In this document: positions 1 through 7,832 of the stretch, piece by piece
Layout: each line of letters starts with the position of its first letter
Numbering within the stretch: the first letter of the stretch is position 1
Assembly (NCBI GenBank): GCA_035515235.1
Contig: DATJBS010000065.1
Span: forward strand, 1 to 21,424
Direction of reading: 5' to 3'
DNA length: 21,424 nucleotides
Source: JAMLHH01 sp035515235
GTDB lineage: Bacteria > Bacteroidota > Bacteroidia > Chitinophagales > JADIYW01
Position numbers and translations under genes: made by a program
Notes under the pieces: model-generated
What the model saw: the letters and a program-made list of their open reading frames with translations, nothing else
Told to the model about the DNA's origin: nothing
Database searches by the model: none

Positions 1-2
1 TT

Positions 3-110
3 ATTCGATTAAATCTTTTTGTCAAAATCAACCTTCAAAAATGGCTTGATCAGCCCTTTTCGGAGCACATAGAGCCGCCTCCTAAATCAATACAAGGGGT
101 TCTTTTTTGA
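3..110 (+). CDS. Possible C-terminal end of a transposase (5' part outside window)
   Basis: The third forward frame is open from the left edge to a TGA at 108-110 and encodes 35 residues. The peptide includes WLDQPFSEHIEPPPKS and ends in GVLF. A Trp-Leu-x-x-Pro-Phe segment followed by a proline-rich tail and a short hydrophobic end resembles the C-termini of DDE (IS4-like) transposases. This comparison is from memory of the families. No catalytic residue is in the window, so the gene could be intact upstream, a remnant, or a chance open frame. The following 90 bases hold two copies of gacagga (148-154 and 178-184), but I could not define an insertion-sequence end. Confidence 0.35.
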   Translation: MRLNLFVKINLQKWLDQPFSEHIEPPPKSIQGVLF

Positions 111-200
111 AAATCTGTATTTAACAGTCTAATATCCAATGGAATCAGACAGGAATTTTGCTTCTTAATTTATTTAGGACAGGATTGATTTCATTAAATA

Positions 201-252
201 AAATGCTTCTTATCGAATGGAAAATTCCAAAAAATAAGAAGCATTTTTTATT
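201..252. terminator. Bidirectional rho-independent terminator
   Basis: A perfect 13-bp inverted repeat (201-213 AAATGCTTCTTAT with 234-246) encloses a 20-base loop. T-rich tracts follow the stem in both orientations. It lies 22 bases beyond the stop of the minus-strand GH105 gene and could also end a plus-strand transcript entering from the left. Confidence 0.7.
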
Positions 253-268
253 TAGAGAATCTTATAAA

Positions 269-1423
269 TTAATTGATGGTTTTGGAAATATAATCTTCAT
301 ATGCACTACCAAATAGCAAAACCATTCCCAAACCACTCGGTTTTTCAGCTTTTGCTTTTCTATTGAGATAGTAATCCATATTTCCTATGCAAGTACCTTT
401 ACAAGTATTAGTAACTGTAAGATAAGCGCCTCCAGCACTTTTCACACTGTGTGTTCTCAGTCCTTGGTAAGCATTTTGAATAGCTTGTTCGTATGCTGAA
501 CCATTTACTACACCTTCTTGCAATGCTATTAAAATACCGTAAGCAAACATCGCTGTTGCAGAACTCTCTATATAATTTCCAGGTTGATCTGGGCGCATAG
601 GTAATTGATACCAATGTCCTGAAATTTTATCTTGAACACCTGGCAGGTTAATAATCATTTCTTTCAAATATCCTTCAGCTTCAGCGCGTCTAGGATGATC
701 TTGAGATAATAGCTGAACTAACTCAGCAATTGTAACAATCACCCAACCATTTCCACGCCCCCACAGCTCATTAGACCTTTTAGATTCATTTTTACTCCAA
801 CCGGATTGACCGCAAAAGTTACATCTATTTCTATTATCTCCATCCCAACCATGCACCCAAAGTCCTGTTGCTGGATCCATCAGTTTTTCTCGATGTGCAA
901 TATATTGAAGAAACATTTGATCAATATATTTTTCATCACCTGTCCAATTATACATGTTTTGCAAGTAAATTCCAATCATGAAAACAGTATCATCCCACAA
1001 CTCTTTAAAATGTCTTTTATGAGAAATTCCTCCATTATCTGTGCGTTTTACTTTTAGATAATCTTGGTATATTTTGTTAGAACCTTTATCATACTTTTCA
1101 CCCATATTATGCATCGACAAAAAACTCATTCCTAAACCAGAAGCTACGGCATTTGGACTTTTACCATTAGCTCTACCGTATCTTTTATCTATTGCCTTTT
1201 GCACATAATTTAGATAAGTAGACTTTTGATCTTCAGGTCGAAATTCATATTGCTTAGTTGCAGCAAATAAAAGAGATGCTCGTTGCCAAGTCCACTTAAA
1301 CTTTGAAGGAGGCATATATTTCTCTCTAACATAAATATCCAAAGAATCTACCCAAGTTTTGGCTTGAAGAGTAGATAGAGATAAAGATAAAGCTAGAATC
1401 GAAAGTAATATCTTGTTTTTCAT
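269..1423 (-). CDS. GH88/GH105-family unsaturated glycuronyl (rhamnogalacturonyl-type) hydrolase, exported
   Basis: This protein of 384 residues begins with a typical signal peptide (MKNKILLSILALSLSLSTLQA, cleavage near residue 21), so it probably acts in the periplasm or outside the cell. Family hallmarks are LWDDTVFM (about 142-149), HGWDGD (191-196), WGRGNGW (221-227) and ESSATAMFAYG (286-296). These fit the alpha/alpha-barrel glycosidases that remove the unsaturated uronic acid left at the non-reducing end by polysaccharide lyases. The length is usual for the family. A C-x-x-C pair (CNFC, 201-204) is a small oddity. The gene lies 200 bp downstream of a secreted lyase-like gene on the same strand, which suggests joint action on one uronic-acid polysaccharide. 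The substrate (rhamnogalacturonan, ulvan, glycosaminoglycan or another) cannot be read from the sequence. Confidence 0.85.
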   Translation of the reverse strand: MKNKILLSILALSLSLSTLQAKTWVDSLDIYVREKYMPPSKFKWTWQRASLLFAATKQYEFRPEDQKSTYLNYVQKAIDKRYGRANGKSPNAVASGLGMSFLSMHNMGEKYDKGSNKIYQDYLKVKRTDNGGISHKRHFKELWDDTVFMIGIYLQNMYNWTGDEKYIDQMFLQYIAHREKLMDPATGLWVHGWDGDNRNRCNFCGQSGWSKNESKRSNELWGRGNGWVIVTIAELVQLLSQDHPRRAEAEGYLKEMIINLPGVQDKISGHWYQLPMRPDQPGNYIESSATAMFAYGILIALQEGVVNGSAYEQAIQNAYQGLRTHSVKSAGGAYLTVTNTCKGTCIGNMDYYLNRKAKAEKPSGLGMVLLFGSAYEDYISKTIN

Positions 1424-1623
1424 AATGTATACTATAAATTTATTGGTTTTTTAAGAGAAGGGCTTACGATTTGGTAGAGTTTTGGAACGTAAACAAAATC
1501 AGTTTAAAATAAATTGTTGTTTCGAGTGTTCGTTAATTCTACTCTTTTGAAAAAAGAGAATATTTCATAAAGATTATTAGAAAAAGGAGAAAAAAGAATT
1601 ACAATTAAATACATTATTTCTAT

Positions 1624-3654
1624 TTATAGTACGATAAGCTTTTCTGCTACGATACCTATTTCAGTATTTAAAATCACTTGATATATTCCTGAAGGAATAC
1701 CTTTTAAAGGAACTCGAATTTTGTAATTAGGTAGAACATCTATTAATTGACTAGTAACAACTTTTCCAGACATGTCATAAATATTCAATACTACATTTTT
1801 CAAAGCTTCAGGTCTATTCCAATTTAAAGTAAATTCGGTTTTAGTAGGATTTGGATAAATTGAAATACTATTACTTTCCAATATATTTCTTGTAGAAGTT
1901 ACCAAAGGATCAGTTTTATCATCTTTAGGTACACTTAATAAATCTCCAATCCAGTCGTATTCAATTTTATTTCCATCTACTTCCACCATTCCGTAATAAT
2001 GCCATTCAAATTTCTTAAGATCTAAAGTCCATTTTTCTTGATACTTAGATTTTTGAATTTTTTGTACAAACTGATCGAAAGATCCGTACATTTCTTCATT
2101 TCCTACAATACAAGCCCACAATTGACCATCTTGGTCATCACAACCATATATTCCATTCACTTGGTCCGTACAATGTCTGAGCACTCCAATATAACTATCT
2201 CCTTCTCTTGCAATTATCCATTTTCCATATTCTGTCACTTCGTCATATAATGAATCTTGCCAAAATAAAGCTACATCATGATTATCTAAACCAAAAAGAG
2301 ATAAATCCTTATTAGGTCGATACATAATCAATGCTAGATTATCCACTTGTTGTATATAAGGGAGGTTAGAGTTGGCGTTTTGAGATTCTTTTACAAATGG
2401 ATTATTACTTACTCCAGATTGAGTAAACACGGCTGTAGTTCCTGTATTTGCAGCCCATGGCCATTGCTGATAACCCGAACGACCTTTCCAATAGTTTTGT
2501 ATGGAAGATAATGTAATTGATTTGTTTTTATAAATGGCAATTTTAGCATCTGTAAGTACAGAGCTTCTTGAAATCGAACCTGCAAATTGAGCAAGACCTG
2601 GAGCTATTTGAGCAGGTAAGCCTTTAAATAAACTAAAAGTTTTAAATTCTTTATGATTCCATAAGTTGTAATCATTTAATAAGGTAACAGATTCTTTCGC
2701 AAAATCGGGGTGTAAATAAATCCCAGCACTCCATTGAAAAATTGTTTTATCTAATGAAGAAAAGCCTTGGTGCAATGTATTGGTTTGACTCAAGGGCTGT
2801 CCCATTGTTAGAATGGTATTTTCCTTTTCTTTCCAAGAGTTGACAATATCTTTTACATCTATAGTACTTGTCGCTAAAAATGCCGCTGCATGACTTCTGC
2901 CATTCGCTTTACCTAAACCAGTCAATAAGTAAATGATATCATTATGATTCTGTCCATAAGCAGTTTGATACTTTCCTAAATAATTTCTACCAGCTGCAGG
3001 AAAAAACACACCCTTTTCATTCACCACTGTCAGCACTTCTTTCAAAAGTCTATTTGTGGCTAAAATCGCTTTGTTACGAATTTCTTCATCTTGTGAGAAA
3101 TCCACCAAATTTAAGAGTCCACTTAATGTATAAGGAAAGTAAGTGGAAGAGAAAAATTCATAATAACCGTAGTTGATTTTCAAATCTAAACAATGAATCA
3201 TTTTGGCTCTCAAATCTTCATCTACTTCCCACCCATATTTTTCATGTAACAACCATTGAGAAGATAGCCACATCGTAATATGATTCTCAGACCAATAAAC
3301 TCTAAGATTTTCATTAGGAGCCAACCATAGTGGAATGCTGTGTATAGCTGGCAAAAGCTGATCTTCATATTGTCCATTAGAAAGAAATAAAACTCTAATT
3401 AACTGCACTAAATTAAAATCAAACTCACCACTTGTATTTACTTTATCTATAATATTTTGCAGTGCTGTAGGATCTACAGGTTGCTTCAGGAAAGCCTGTA
3501 ATGGAATCGAGCTAATTTCGTCATTATTAAAGTTTTCTTGTCTGTATTTGTCTATTCTATTTTGATATTCCTGGTGGTTGTATGAAATATCTTGAGCACG
3601 TAAAAAAAATGTGAAAAGAAAAATTGAAGCGAAAAGTAGAAAGGACTTTTTCAT
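1624..3654 (-). CDS. T9SS-secreted alpha/alpha-toroid, polysaccharide-lyase-like protein of unknown specificity
   Basis: I chose the ATG at 3654, giving 676 residues, because it begins the signal peptide MKKSFLLFASIFLFTFFLRA; the frame extends 16 codons further upstream. Residues about 25-330 are helix-rich with motifs WSENH (121-125), YEFFSSTYFPYTL (165-177) and GVFFPAAGRNY (215-225), the pattern of an alpha/alpha-toroid domain. A beta-rich region follows, with many Trp, Tyr and Asp residues. Residues about 598-676 form a type-A T9SS sorting domain that starts SIYPNPT and ends in a short basic-hydrophobic strand, so the protein should cross the outer membrane and be surface-attached or released. 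The architecture recalls lyases of the toroid plus beta-sandwich class, but I recognise no named family. The neighbouring GH105 gene, which would process lyase products, is the best functional hint. No SusC/SusD pair is nearby. Confidence 0.7.
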   Translation of the reverse strand: MKKSFLLFASIFLFTFFLRAQDISYNHQEYQNRIDKYRQENFNNDEISSIPLQAFLKQPVDPTALQNIIDKVNTSGEFDFNLVQLIRVLFLSNGQYEDQLLPAIHSIPLWLAPNENLRVYWSENHITMWLSSQWLLHEKYGWEVDEDLRAKMIHCLDLKINYGYYEFFSSTYFPYTLSGLLNLVDFSQDEEIRNKAILATNRLLKEVLTVVNEKGVFFPAAGRNYLGKYQTAYGQNHNDIIYLLTGLGKANGRSHAAAFLATSTIDVKDIVNSWKEKENTILTMGQPLSQTNTLHQGFSSLDKTIFQWSAGIYLHPDFAKESVTLLNDYNLWNHKEFKTFSLFKGLPAQIAPGLAQFAGSISRSSVLTDAKIAIYKNKSITLSSIQNYWKGRSGYQQWPWAANTGTTAVFTQSGVSNNPFVKESQNANSNLPYIQQVDNLALIMYRPNKDLSLFGLDNHDVALFWQDSLYDEVTEYGKWIIAREGDSYIGVLRHCTDQVNGIYGCDDQDGQLWACIVGNEEMYGSFDQFVQKIQKSKYQEKWTLDLKKFEWHYYGMVEVDGNKIEYDWIGDLLSVPKDDKTDPLVTSTRNILESNSISIYPNPTKTEFTLNWNRPEALKNVVLNIYDMSGKVVTSQLIDVLPNYKIRVPLKGIPSGIYQVILNTEIGIVAEKLIVL

Positions 3655-3730
3655 AAAAGAATAATCACTGTAAATAATTAGTGAAATATACGAAATACAC
3701 ATTGCTCTTTATTAAATATCTTCGATTAAA

Positions 3731-3773
3731 ACTTTTAAAAGTTAAAGACAGATTTTATCTAAAGACAGATTTT
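3731..3773. promoter_or_regulatory. Palindrome plus 17-bp-period direct repeat, possible operator
   Basis: A perfect 12-bp palindrome ACTTTTAAAAGT (3731-3742) is followed directly by two identical 14-bp copies of TAAAGACAGATTTT at 3743-3756 and 3760-3773. The site lies in the divergent region between the lyase-like gene (minus) and the NdpA-like gene (plus). Which gene it would control, if any, cannot be told. Confidence 0.35.
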
Positions 3774-3851
3774 CAATATTTTAATTTTTTTTAGACTTGA
3801 ACAATTCACTATTCTTTATACATTTCATCGGGATTTCACAAAAATCTTCAT

Positions 3852-3859
3852 TTACTTTG
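3852..3859 (+). promoter_or_regulatory. Possible Bacteroidota -7 box for the NdpA-like gene
   Basis: TTACTTTG matches the TAnnTTTG consensus except at the second position. It lies 21 bases before the ATG at 3881. I see no convincing -33 TTTG partner. Confidence 0.3.
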
Positions 3860-3880
3860 TGACCACTCAAAAAAGAAATT

Positions 3881-4936
3881 ATGGATATTGATTATACTCA
3901 AGCATATATAGTAGATTTATCGGTACACTTTGTAGGAAACAAAACCAATAATATTGACATAAAAGTATCTGATGCTCCTATTTTATTGGATTCGGATATG
4001 TCTATTAGAATGAAAGATTTCTTTTTAAAGAATATCACTAAACAATCTGAAAAGTATCAATTTACTCATATTGAATCTTTAGAGTACAATGAGGTATTTA
4101 ATTTTGTAGGACAAGCAATATCTAATGATTTACCTTTTCATGAAGTATCTAAAAAAGTAGCTCGTCATTTACACGATATGACAGAGCATCCAAATATTAA
4201 ATCAGGAGAATTATATTTCGTACATTTTTCAAATATTTTAGTAGACAGAACTCCAATTGAAGCGATTGGAATTTTTAAAACTGAAAACAAAAGTGGATTC
4301 TTTCAAGTCAATCATCGCACTACCAAATTTGATATTGACTATTTCGAAGGAATAGATGCTGGAAAAATTGACAAAGGCTGCTTAATTTTGGATCTAGAAT
4401 TTGAAACTGGATTTGAAATATTTTTAATCGATAGTGCTTCTAGTAAAGGTGAGGAAGCATTGTATTGGAAAGAAGACTTCCTGAATGTACAAGTCATCAA
4501 TGACGCTTATACTCAAACAAAAAGCTTCTTGAATCTCGCAAAAGATTTTGTACAACATCAAGTTAGAAAAGATATCGGTACGGTAGAAAGAGCCGACCAA
4601 ATAGACATGCTTAATAAATCTCTTTTATATTTCAAAGGGAATGATGATTTTAATCAGAATACATTTGAAAAAGATGTATTCTCAGAGCAGCCTGAAGTTG
4701 TAGAATCTTTTAGAGATTATGCTGCTGTCAACCAATATTCTTACGGCTTAGATTTAGATAAAGGTTTTGAGATATCTATACCTGCAGTAAAAAAACAAGC
4801 AAAAGATTTTAAAAGCATTTTGAAGTTGGACAAAAACTTTCACATTTACATACATGGTGACAGAAGTATGATAGAAAGTGGAACGGATGAAAATGGAAAG
4901 AAATTCTACAAAATATTTTATAAAGAAGAGAGCTAA
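3881..4936 (+). CDS. Nucleoid-associated protein, NdpA/YejK family
   Basis: This cytoplasmic protein of 351 residues has no signal peptide or membrane segment. It resembles the 37-kDa nucleoid-associated (NdpA/YejK) proteins as they occur in Bacteroidota. Recognisable stretches include ELYFVHFSNILVD followed by AIGIFK (about 114-134), the acidic KGCLILDLEFETGFEIF region (about 167-183), and the YWKEDFLNV segment (about 200-208). Members bind nucleoid DNA, but the precise role is not established in this phylum. The gene stands alone on the plus strand, converges on pckA, and shares the bidirectional terminator at 4966-4990. Confidence 0.75.
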   Translation: MDIDYTQAYIVDLSVHFVGNKTNNIDIKVSDAPILLDSDMSIRMKDFFLKNITKQSEKYQFTHIESLEYNEVFNFVGQAISNDLPFHEVSKKVARHLHDMTEHPNIKSGELYFVHFSNILVDRTPIEAIGIFKTENKSGFFQVNHRTTKFDIDYFEGIDAGKIDKGCLILDLEFETGFEIFLIDSASSKGEEALYWKEDFLNVQVINDAYTQTKSFLNLAKDFVQHQVRKDIGTVERADQIDMLNKSLLYFKGNDDFNQNTFEKDVFSEQPEVVESFRDYAAVNQYSYGLDLDKGFEISIPAVKKQAKDFKSILKLDKNFHIYIHGDRSMIESGTDENGKKFYKIFYKEES

Positions 4937-4960
4937 ATCTTTCTCACTTTACTCTAAAAT

Positions 4961-5003
4961 CAAAAAAGGCTATCCAATACAGATAGCCTTAATTATTTTA
5001 TGT
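4961..5003. terminator. Bidirectional terminator between the NdpA-like gene and pckA
   Basis: A perfect 9-bp stem AAGGCTATC (4966-4974) / GATAGCCTT (4982-4990) has a 7-base loop. On the minus strand it is followed by a run of six T, giving a textbook terminator for pckA. On the plus strand the tail is only T-rich. Confidence 0.85.
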
Positions 5004-5011
5004 TTTAAATA

Positions 5012-6616
5012 CTAATTGATTTGTGGTGCTGCACTTAAGATATCAGCGTTACAACCAGCTTCGTATTTTTTGAAATTTTTCACAAATTGATGTGCAAGAT
5101 CGTTAGCAGTTTTGTCAAACTCTTTTGGATCTGCCCAAATATTTCTTGGATTTAAAATCTCAGAAGGAACTCCTTCACAAGCAGTTGGAATTTGGAATTT
5201 GAACACAGGAGAAGTCTCATACGTCGCATCGTCTAATTGACCGTGTAATACTGCAGAAATCAAAGCACGAGTATATTTTAAACTCATACGTGTTCCTACT
5301 CCATAAACTCCACCAGTCATACCTGTATTGATTAACCATACATTAGCTCCACTAGCATCTAATTTATTTCCCAACATCTCTGCATACTTAGCAGGGTGCA
5401 AAGGTAAAAACGCTGCTCCAAAACAAGCAGAGAATGTAGTTTGAGGCTCAGTAACACCAGCTTCAGTACCAGCTACTTTAGAAGTATATCCACTAATGAA
5501 TAAGTACATCGCTTGGGATTTCGTCAATTTAGAAATCGGCGGAACTACACCAAATGCATCATAACATAAGAAGAAAATATTTTTTGGAGTGGAACCTACA
5601 GAAGGCTCAGCAATATTATTGATGTGATACAAAGGATATGAAACTCTTGTATTTTCAGTAATGCTTACATCTTCGTAGTTCACTTTATTAGTATCAGGAT
5701 AAAACCCGATATTCTCTAAAATTGCTCCACGTTTGATTGCACGATAGATATCTGGCTCTTTTTCTTCAGTTAAGTCTACACATTTTGCATAACATCCACC
5801 TTCAAAATTGAATACACCATCAGCGCTCCAACCATGCTCATCATCACCAATTAATTTTCTTTTTGGGTCAGCAGACAAAGTTGTTTTTCCAGTACCTGAT
5901 AATCCAAAGAATAAAGCTGTATCACCATCTGCGCCAATATTTGCAGAACAGTGCATAGACAATACATCTTTTTGATGAGGCAATACATAGTTCAATACAG
6001 AGAAAATACCTTTCTTGATTTCACCAGTATAACCGCTTCCACCAATTAGGATAGTTTTCTTCGTAAAGTTAACGATAGAGAAATTATGTTGACGGGTACC
6101 ATCTACTTTTGAATCTGCAAAGAAAGACGGTGCACAAAGTATTAGCCATTCAGCTTCATAATTTTGAACTTGCTCATCTGTTGGTCTGATAAACATATTA
6201 TCAGCAAATAAACTTGCCCAAGGTGTTTCAGAAACTAATCTTACGTTAAGTTGATAAGTTGGATCTGCACATGCAAATACATCTCTTACGTATGTTTCAT
6301 CATTATTATCAAGATGCTGAACTACTTTTTCTTGTAATGCATCAAATGCTTCTGGAGAAAATGGTTGATTGATACTATTCCAATCCACTGAATCTGCTGT
6401 CAATTCATCTTTTACACAAAACTTATCTTTAGGAGAGCGACCTGTATACTCGCCAGTTTCAATACATAAAGCGCCTGTGTCATTCAATACTCCTTGACCT
6501 AATTCAACAGTTTTGTCAATTAGTTCATCTCTTGTAAGATTCCACAAAGCAGTTGTACGGCTAAATCCTAGATTAGTAAGCGTAGCTGTGGGATTTTTTT
6601 TACCCTGCTCTTTCAT
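5012..6616 (-). CDS. pckA: Phosphoenolpyruvate carboxykinase (ATP)
   Basis: This enzyme converts oxaloacetate and ATP to phosphoenolpyruvate, CO2 and ADP in the cytoplasm, the entry step of gluconeogenesis; in some anaerobes it runs in reverse to fix CO2. The length of 534 residues is usual for the ATP-dependent class. Diagnostic motifs are RSPKDK (60-65, substrate-binding Arg), YTGEIKKG (196-203, Tyr and Lys near the metal site), the P-loop GLSGTGKT (238-245) and the metal-binding segment LIGDDEHGW (255-263). The N-terminus is distinctive (MKEQGKKNPTATLTNLGFS) but in range. It lies 103 bp downstream of dprA with its own probable promoter in that gap, and it ends at a strong terminator, so it is probably transcribed alone. 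Confidence 0.97.
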   Translation of the reverse strand: MKEQGKKNPTATLTNLGFSRTTALWNLTRDELIDKTVELGQGVLNDTGALCIETGEYTGRSPKDKFCVKDELTADSVDWNSINQPFSPEAFDALQEKVVQHLDNNDETYVRDVFACADPTYQLNVRLVSETPWASLFADNMFIRPTDEQVQNYEAEWLILCAPSFFADSKVDGTRQHNFSIVNFTKKTILIGGSGYTGEIKKGIFSVLNYVLPHQKDVLSMHCSANIGADGDTALFFGLSGTGKTTLSADPKRKLIGDDEHGWSADGVFNFEGGCYAKCVDLTEEKEPDIYRAIKRGAILENIGFYPDTNKVNYEDVSITENTRVSYPLYHINNIAEPSVGSTPKNIFFLCYDAFGVVPPISKLTKSQAMYLFISGYTSKVAGTEAGVTEPQTTFSACFGAAFLPLHPAKYAEMLGNKLDASGANVWLINTGMTGGVYGVGTRMSLKYTRALISAVLHGQLDDATYETSPVFKFQIPTACEGVPSEILNPRNIWADPKEFDKTANDLAHQFVKNFKKYEAGCNADILSAAPQIN

Positions 6617-6650
6617 ATTTCGTTTACATTGAATTTTAAAAAACGTGGTG

Positions 6651-6658
6651 CAAAAATA
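6651..6658 (-). promoter_or_regulatory. Probable -7 promoter box of pckA
   Basis: On the minus strand this reads TATTTTTG followed by C, a full match to the Bacteroidota TAnnTTTG consensus. It lies 34 bases upstream of the pckA ATG. The -33 element is not clear; a TTGTTTT run lies slightly too close. Confidence 0.45.
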
Positions 6659-6719
6659 TTAATTTTTAAAACAATTTTTTAGCTTAAATGGCATTTGTGC
6701 ATAAAAACCACCACTATGT

Positions 6720-7832
6720 TTACTTTAATTGGAATCTTTTACCCGGTAATGCTCTAAGAATTCCTTTAAATTCCATGGAAAGCAAAATAGAGGATAAATT
6801 TCCCATTGCAATATTAGTAGAATAATGAATCATATCAATGGAAACTGCATTATTAATCCCCAAGTAGGCAATAATCTTTGTTTCTTCTTCATCTAAGTTT
6901 TGATATTTAAATTTTTTCTCATAAAAATCATCAAAAAGTAATTGCTGAGCAACTGCCCAACCTAAGATTTCAGAAACATCTGTGGGCTTAGTTAAAATTT
7001 GAGCTTTCAACAACTTGATTAATTTGTTAGGCCCTTGAGACATCGCATCAGTCCATTTCCCTGGAACAGCAAGTACATCTCTCCCATACGAATGAGCGAT
7101 TTCTGCTGTAATCATAGAGCCACCATTTTCTGCAGACTCTATTAAAATCGTCGCTTCTGACATTCCTGCAACAATTCTATTTCTCATCGGAAAGTTATTT
7201 CTATCAAAAGTAGTTCTCCTAGAAAATTCAGATATTAATGCACCTTGCTCTACTATACTTTTAGACAAAACTTTATGTTGAGAAGGATATATTTGGTTGA
7301 GTGCATGACCCAATACTCCTACAGTAGGCATATTCATTTCTAATGATTTCTTATGCGCTACACCATCAATACCCAAAGCTAATCCACTAATAATAGTCAC
7401 TCCCAATGGAGCTAATGCTTCTATAATTTGTTCTGTAATTTCTTTTCCTTCTTCTGTGCAACTTCTTGTTCCTACGATGCTGAGCATTTTTGTTGCATTC
7501 AGATCTGCGGATCCTTTTACAAATAAATACAATGGAGCATCATGACACTCTTTTAACCTTTTGGGATATCTCACATCATTAAATGCAATAATATCAATCT
7601 GCTCTTTATCACACCACAAAATCTCTTTTTCAATCCAGTCGAAATCATTAAAATTCATAATTTCTTTTGAGACTCTTTCCGAAAGCTTAGGTATTTTGAG
7701 TAAATGTCCAGAGGATAAATTAAAAACAGCCTTAGCGGAACCCAATTCGCTAATTAAATATTTAGCTAAAATATCTCCTACCCCTTTAATTTCTTTGAGG
7801 GCGATCAAGTATTTCAACTCTTCAGATATCAT
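6720..7832 (-). CDS. dprA: DNA-processing protein DprA (Smf)
   Basis: DprA binds incoming single-stranded DNA and loads RecA during natural transformation. The protein has 370 residues. Residues about 10-60 form a helix-hairpin-helix/SAM-like region (IKGVGDILAKYL). The Rossmann core carries GTRSCTEEG (121-129), SGLALGIDGVAH (149-160), FPMRNRIVAG (214-223) and GGSMITAEIA (237-246). The last 60 or so residues fit the winged-helix (DML1-like) C-domain. The ATG follows immediately after the stop codon of the upstream Wzi/RemB-like gene, so the two are probably co-transcribed and translationally coupled. DprA is widespread, so its presence alone does not prove competence. Confidence 0.95.
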   Translation of the reverse strand: MISEELKYLIALKEIKGVGDILAKYLISELGSAKAVFNLSSGHLLKIPKLSERVSKEIMNFNDFDWIEKEILWCDKEQIDIIAFNDVRYPKRLKECHDAPLYLFVKGSADLNATKMLSIVGTRSCTEEGKEITEQIIEALAPLGVTIISGLALGIDGVAHKKSLEMNMPTVGVLGHALNQIYPSQHKVLSKSIVEQGALISEFSRRTTFDRNNFPMRNRIVAGMSEATILIESAENGGSMITAEIAHSYGRDVLAVPGKWTDAMSQGPNKLIKLLKAQILTKPTDVSEILGWAVAQQLLFDDFYEKKFKYQNLDEEETKIIAYLGINNAVSIDMIHYSTNIAMGNLSSILLSMEFKGILRALPGKRFQLK

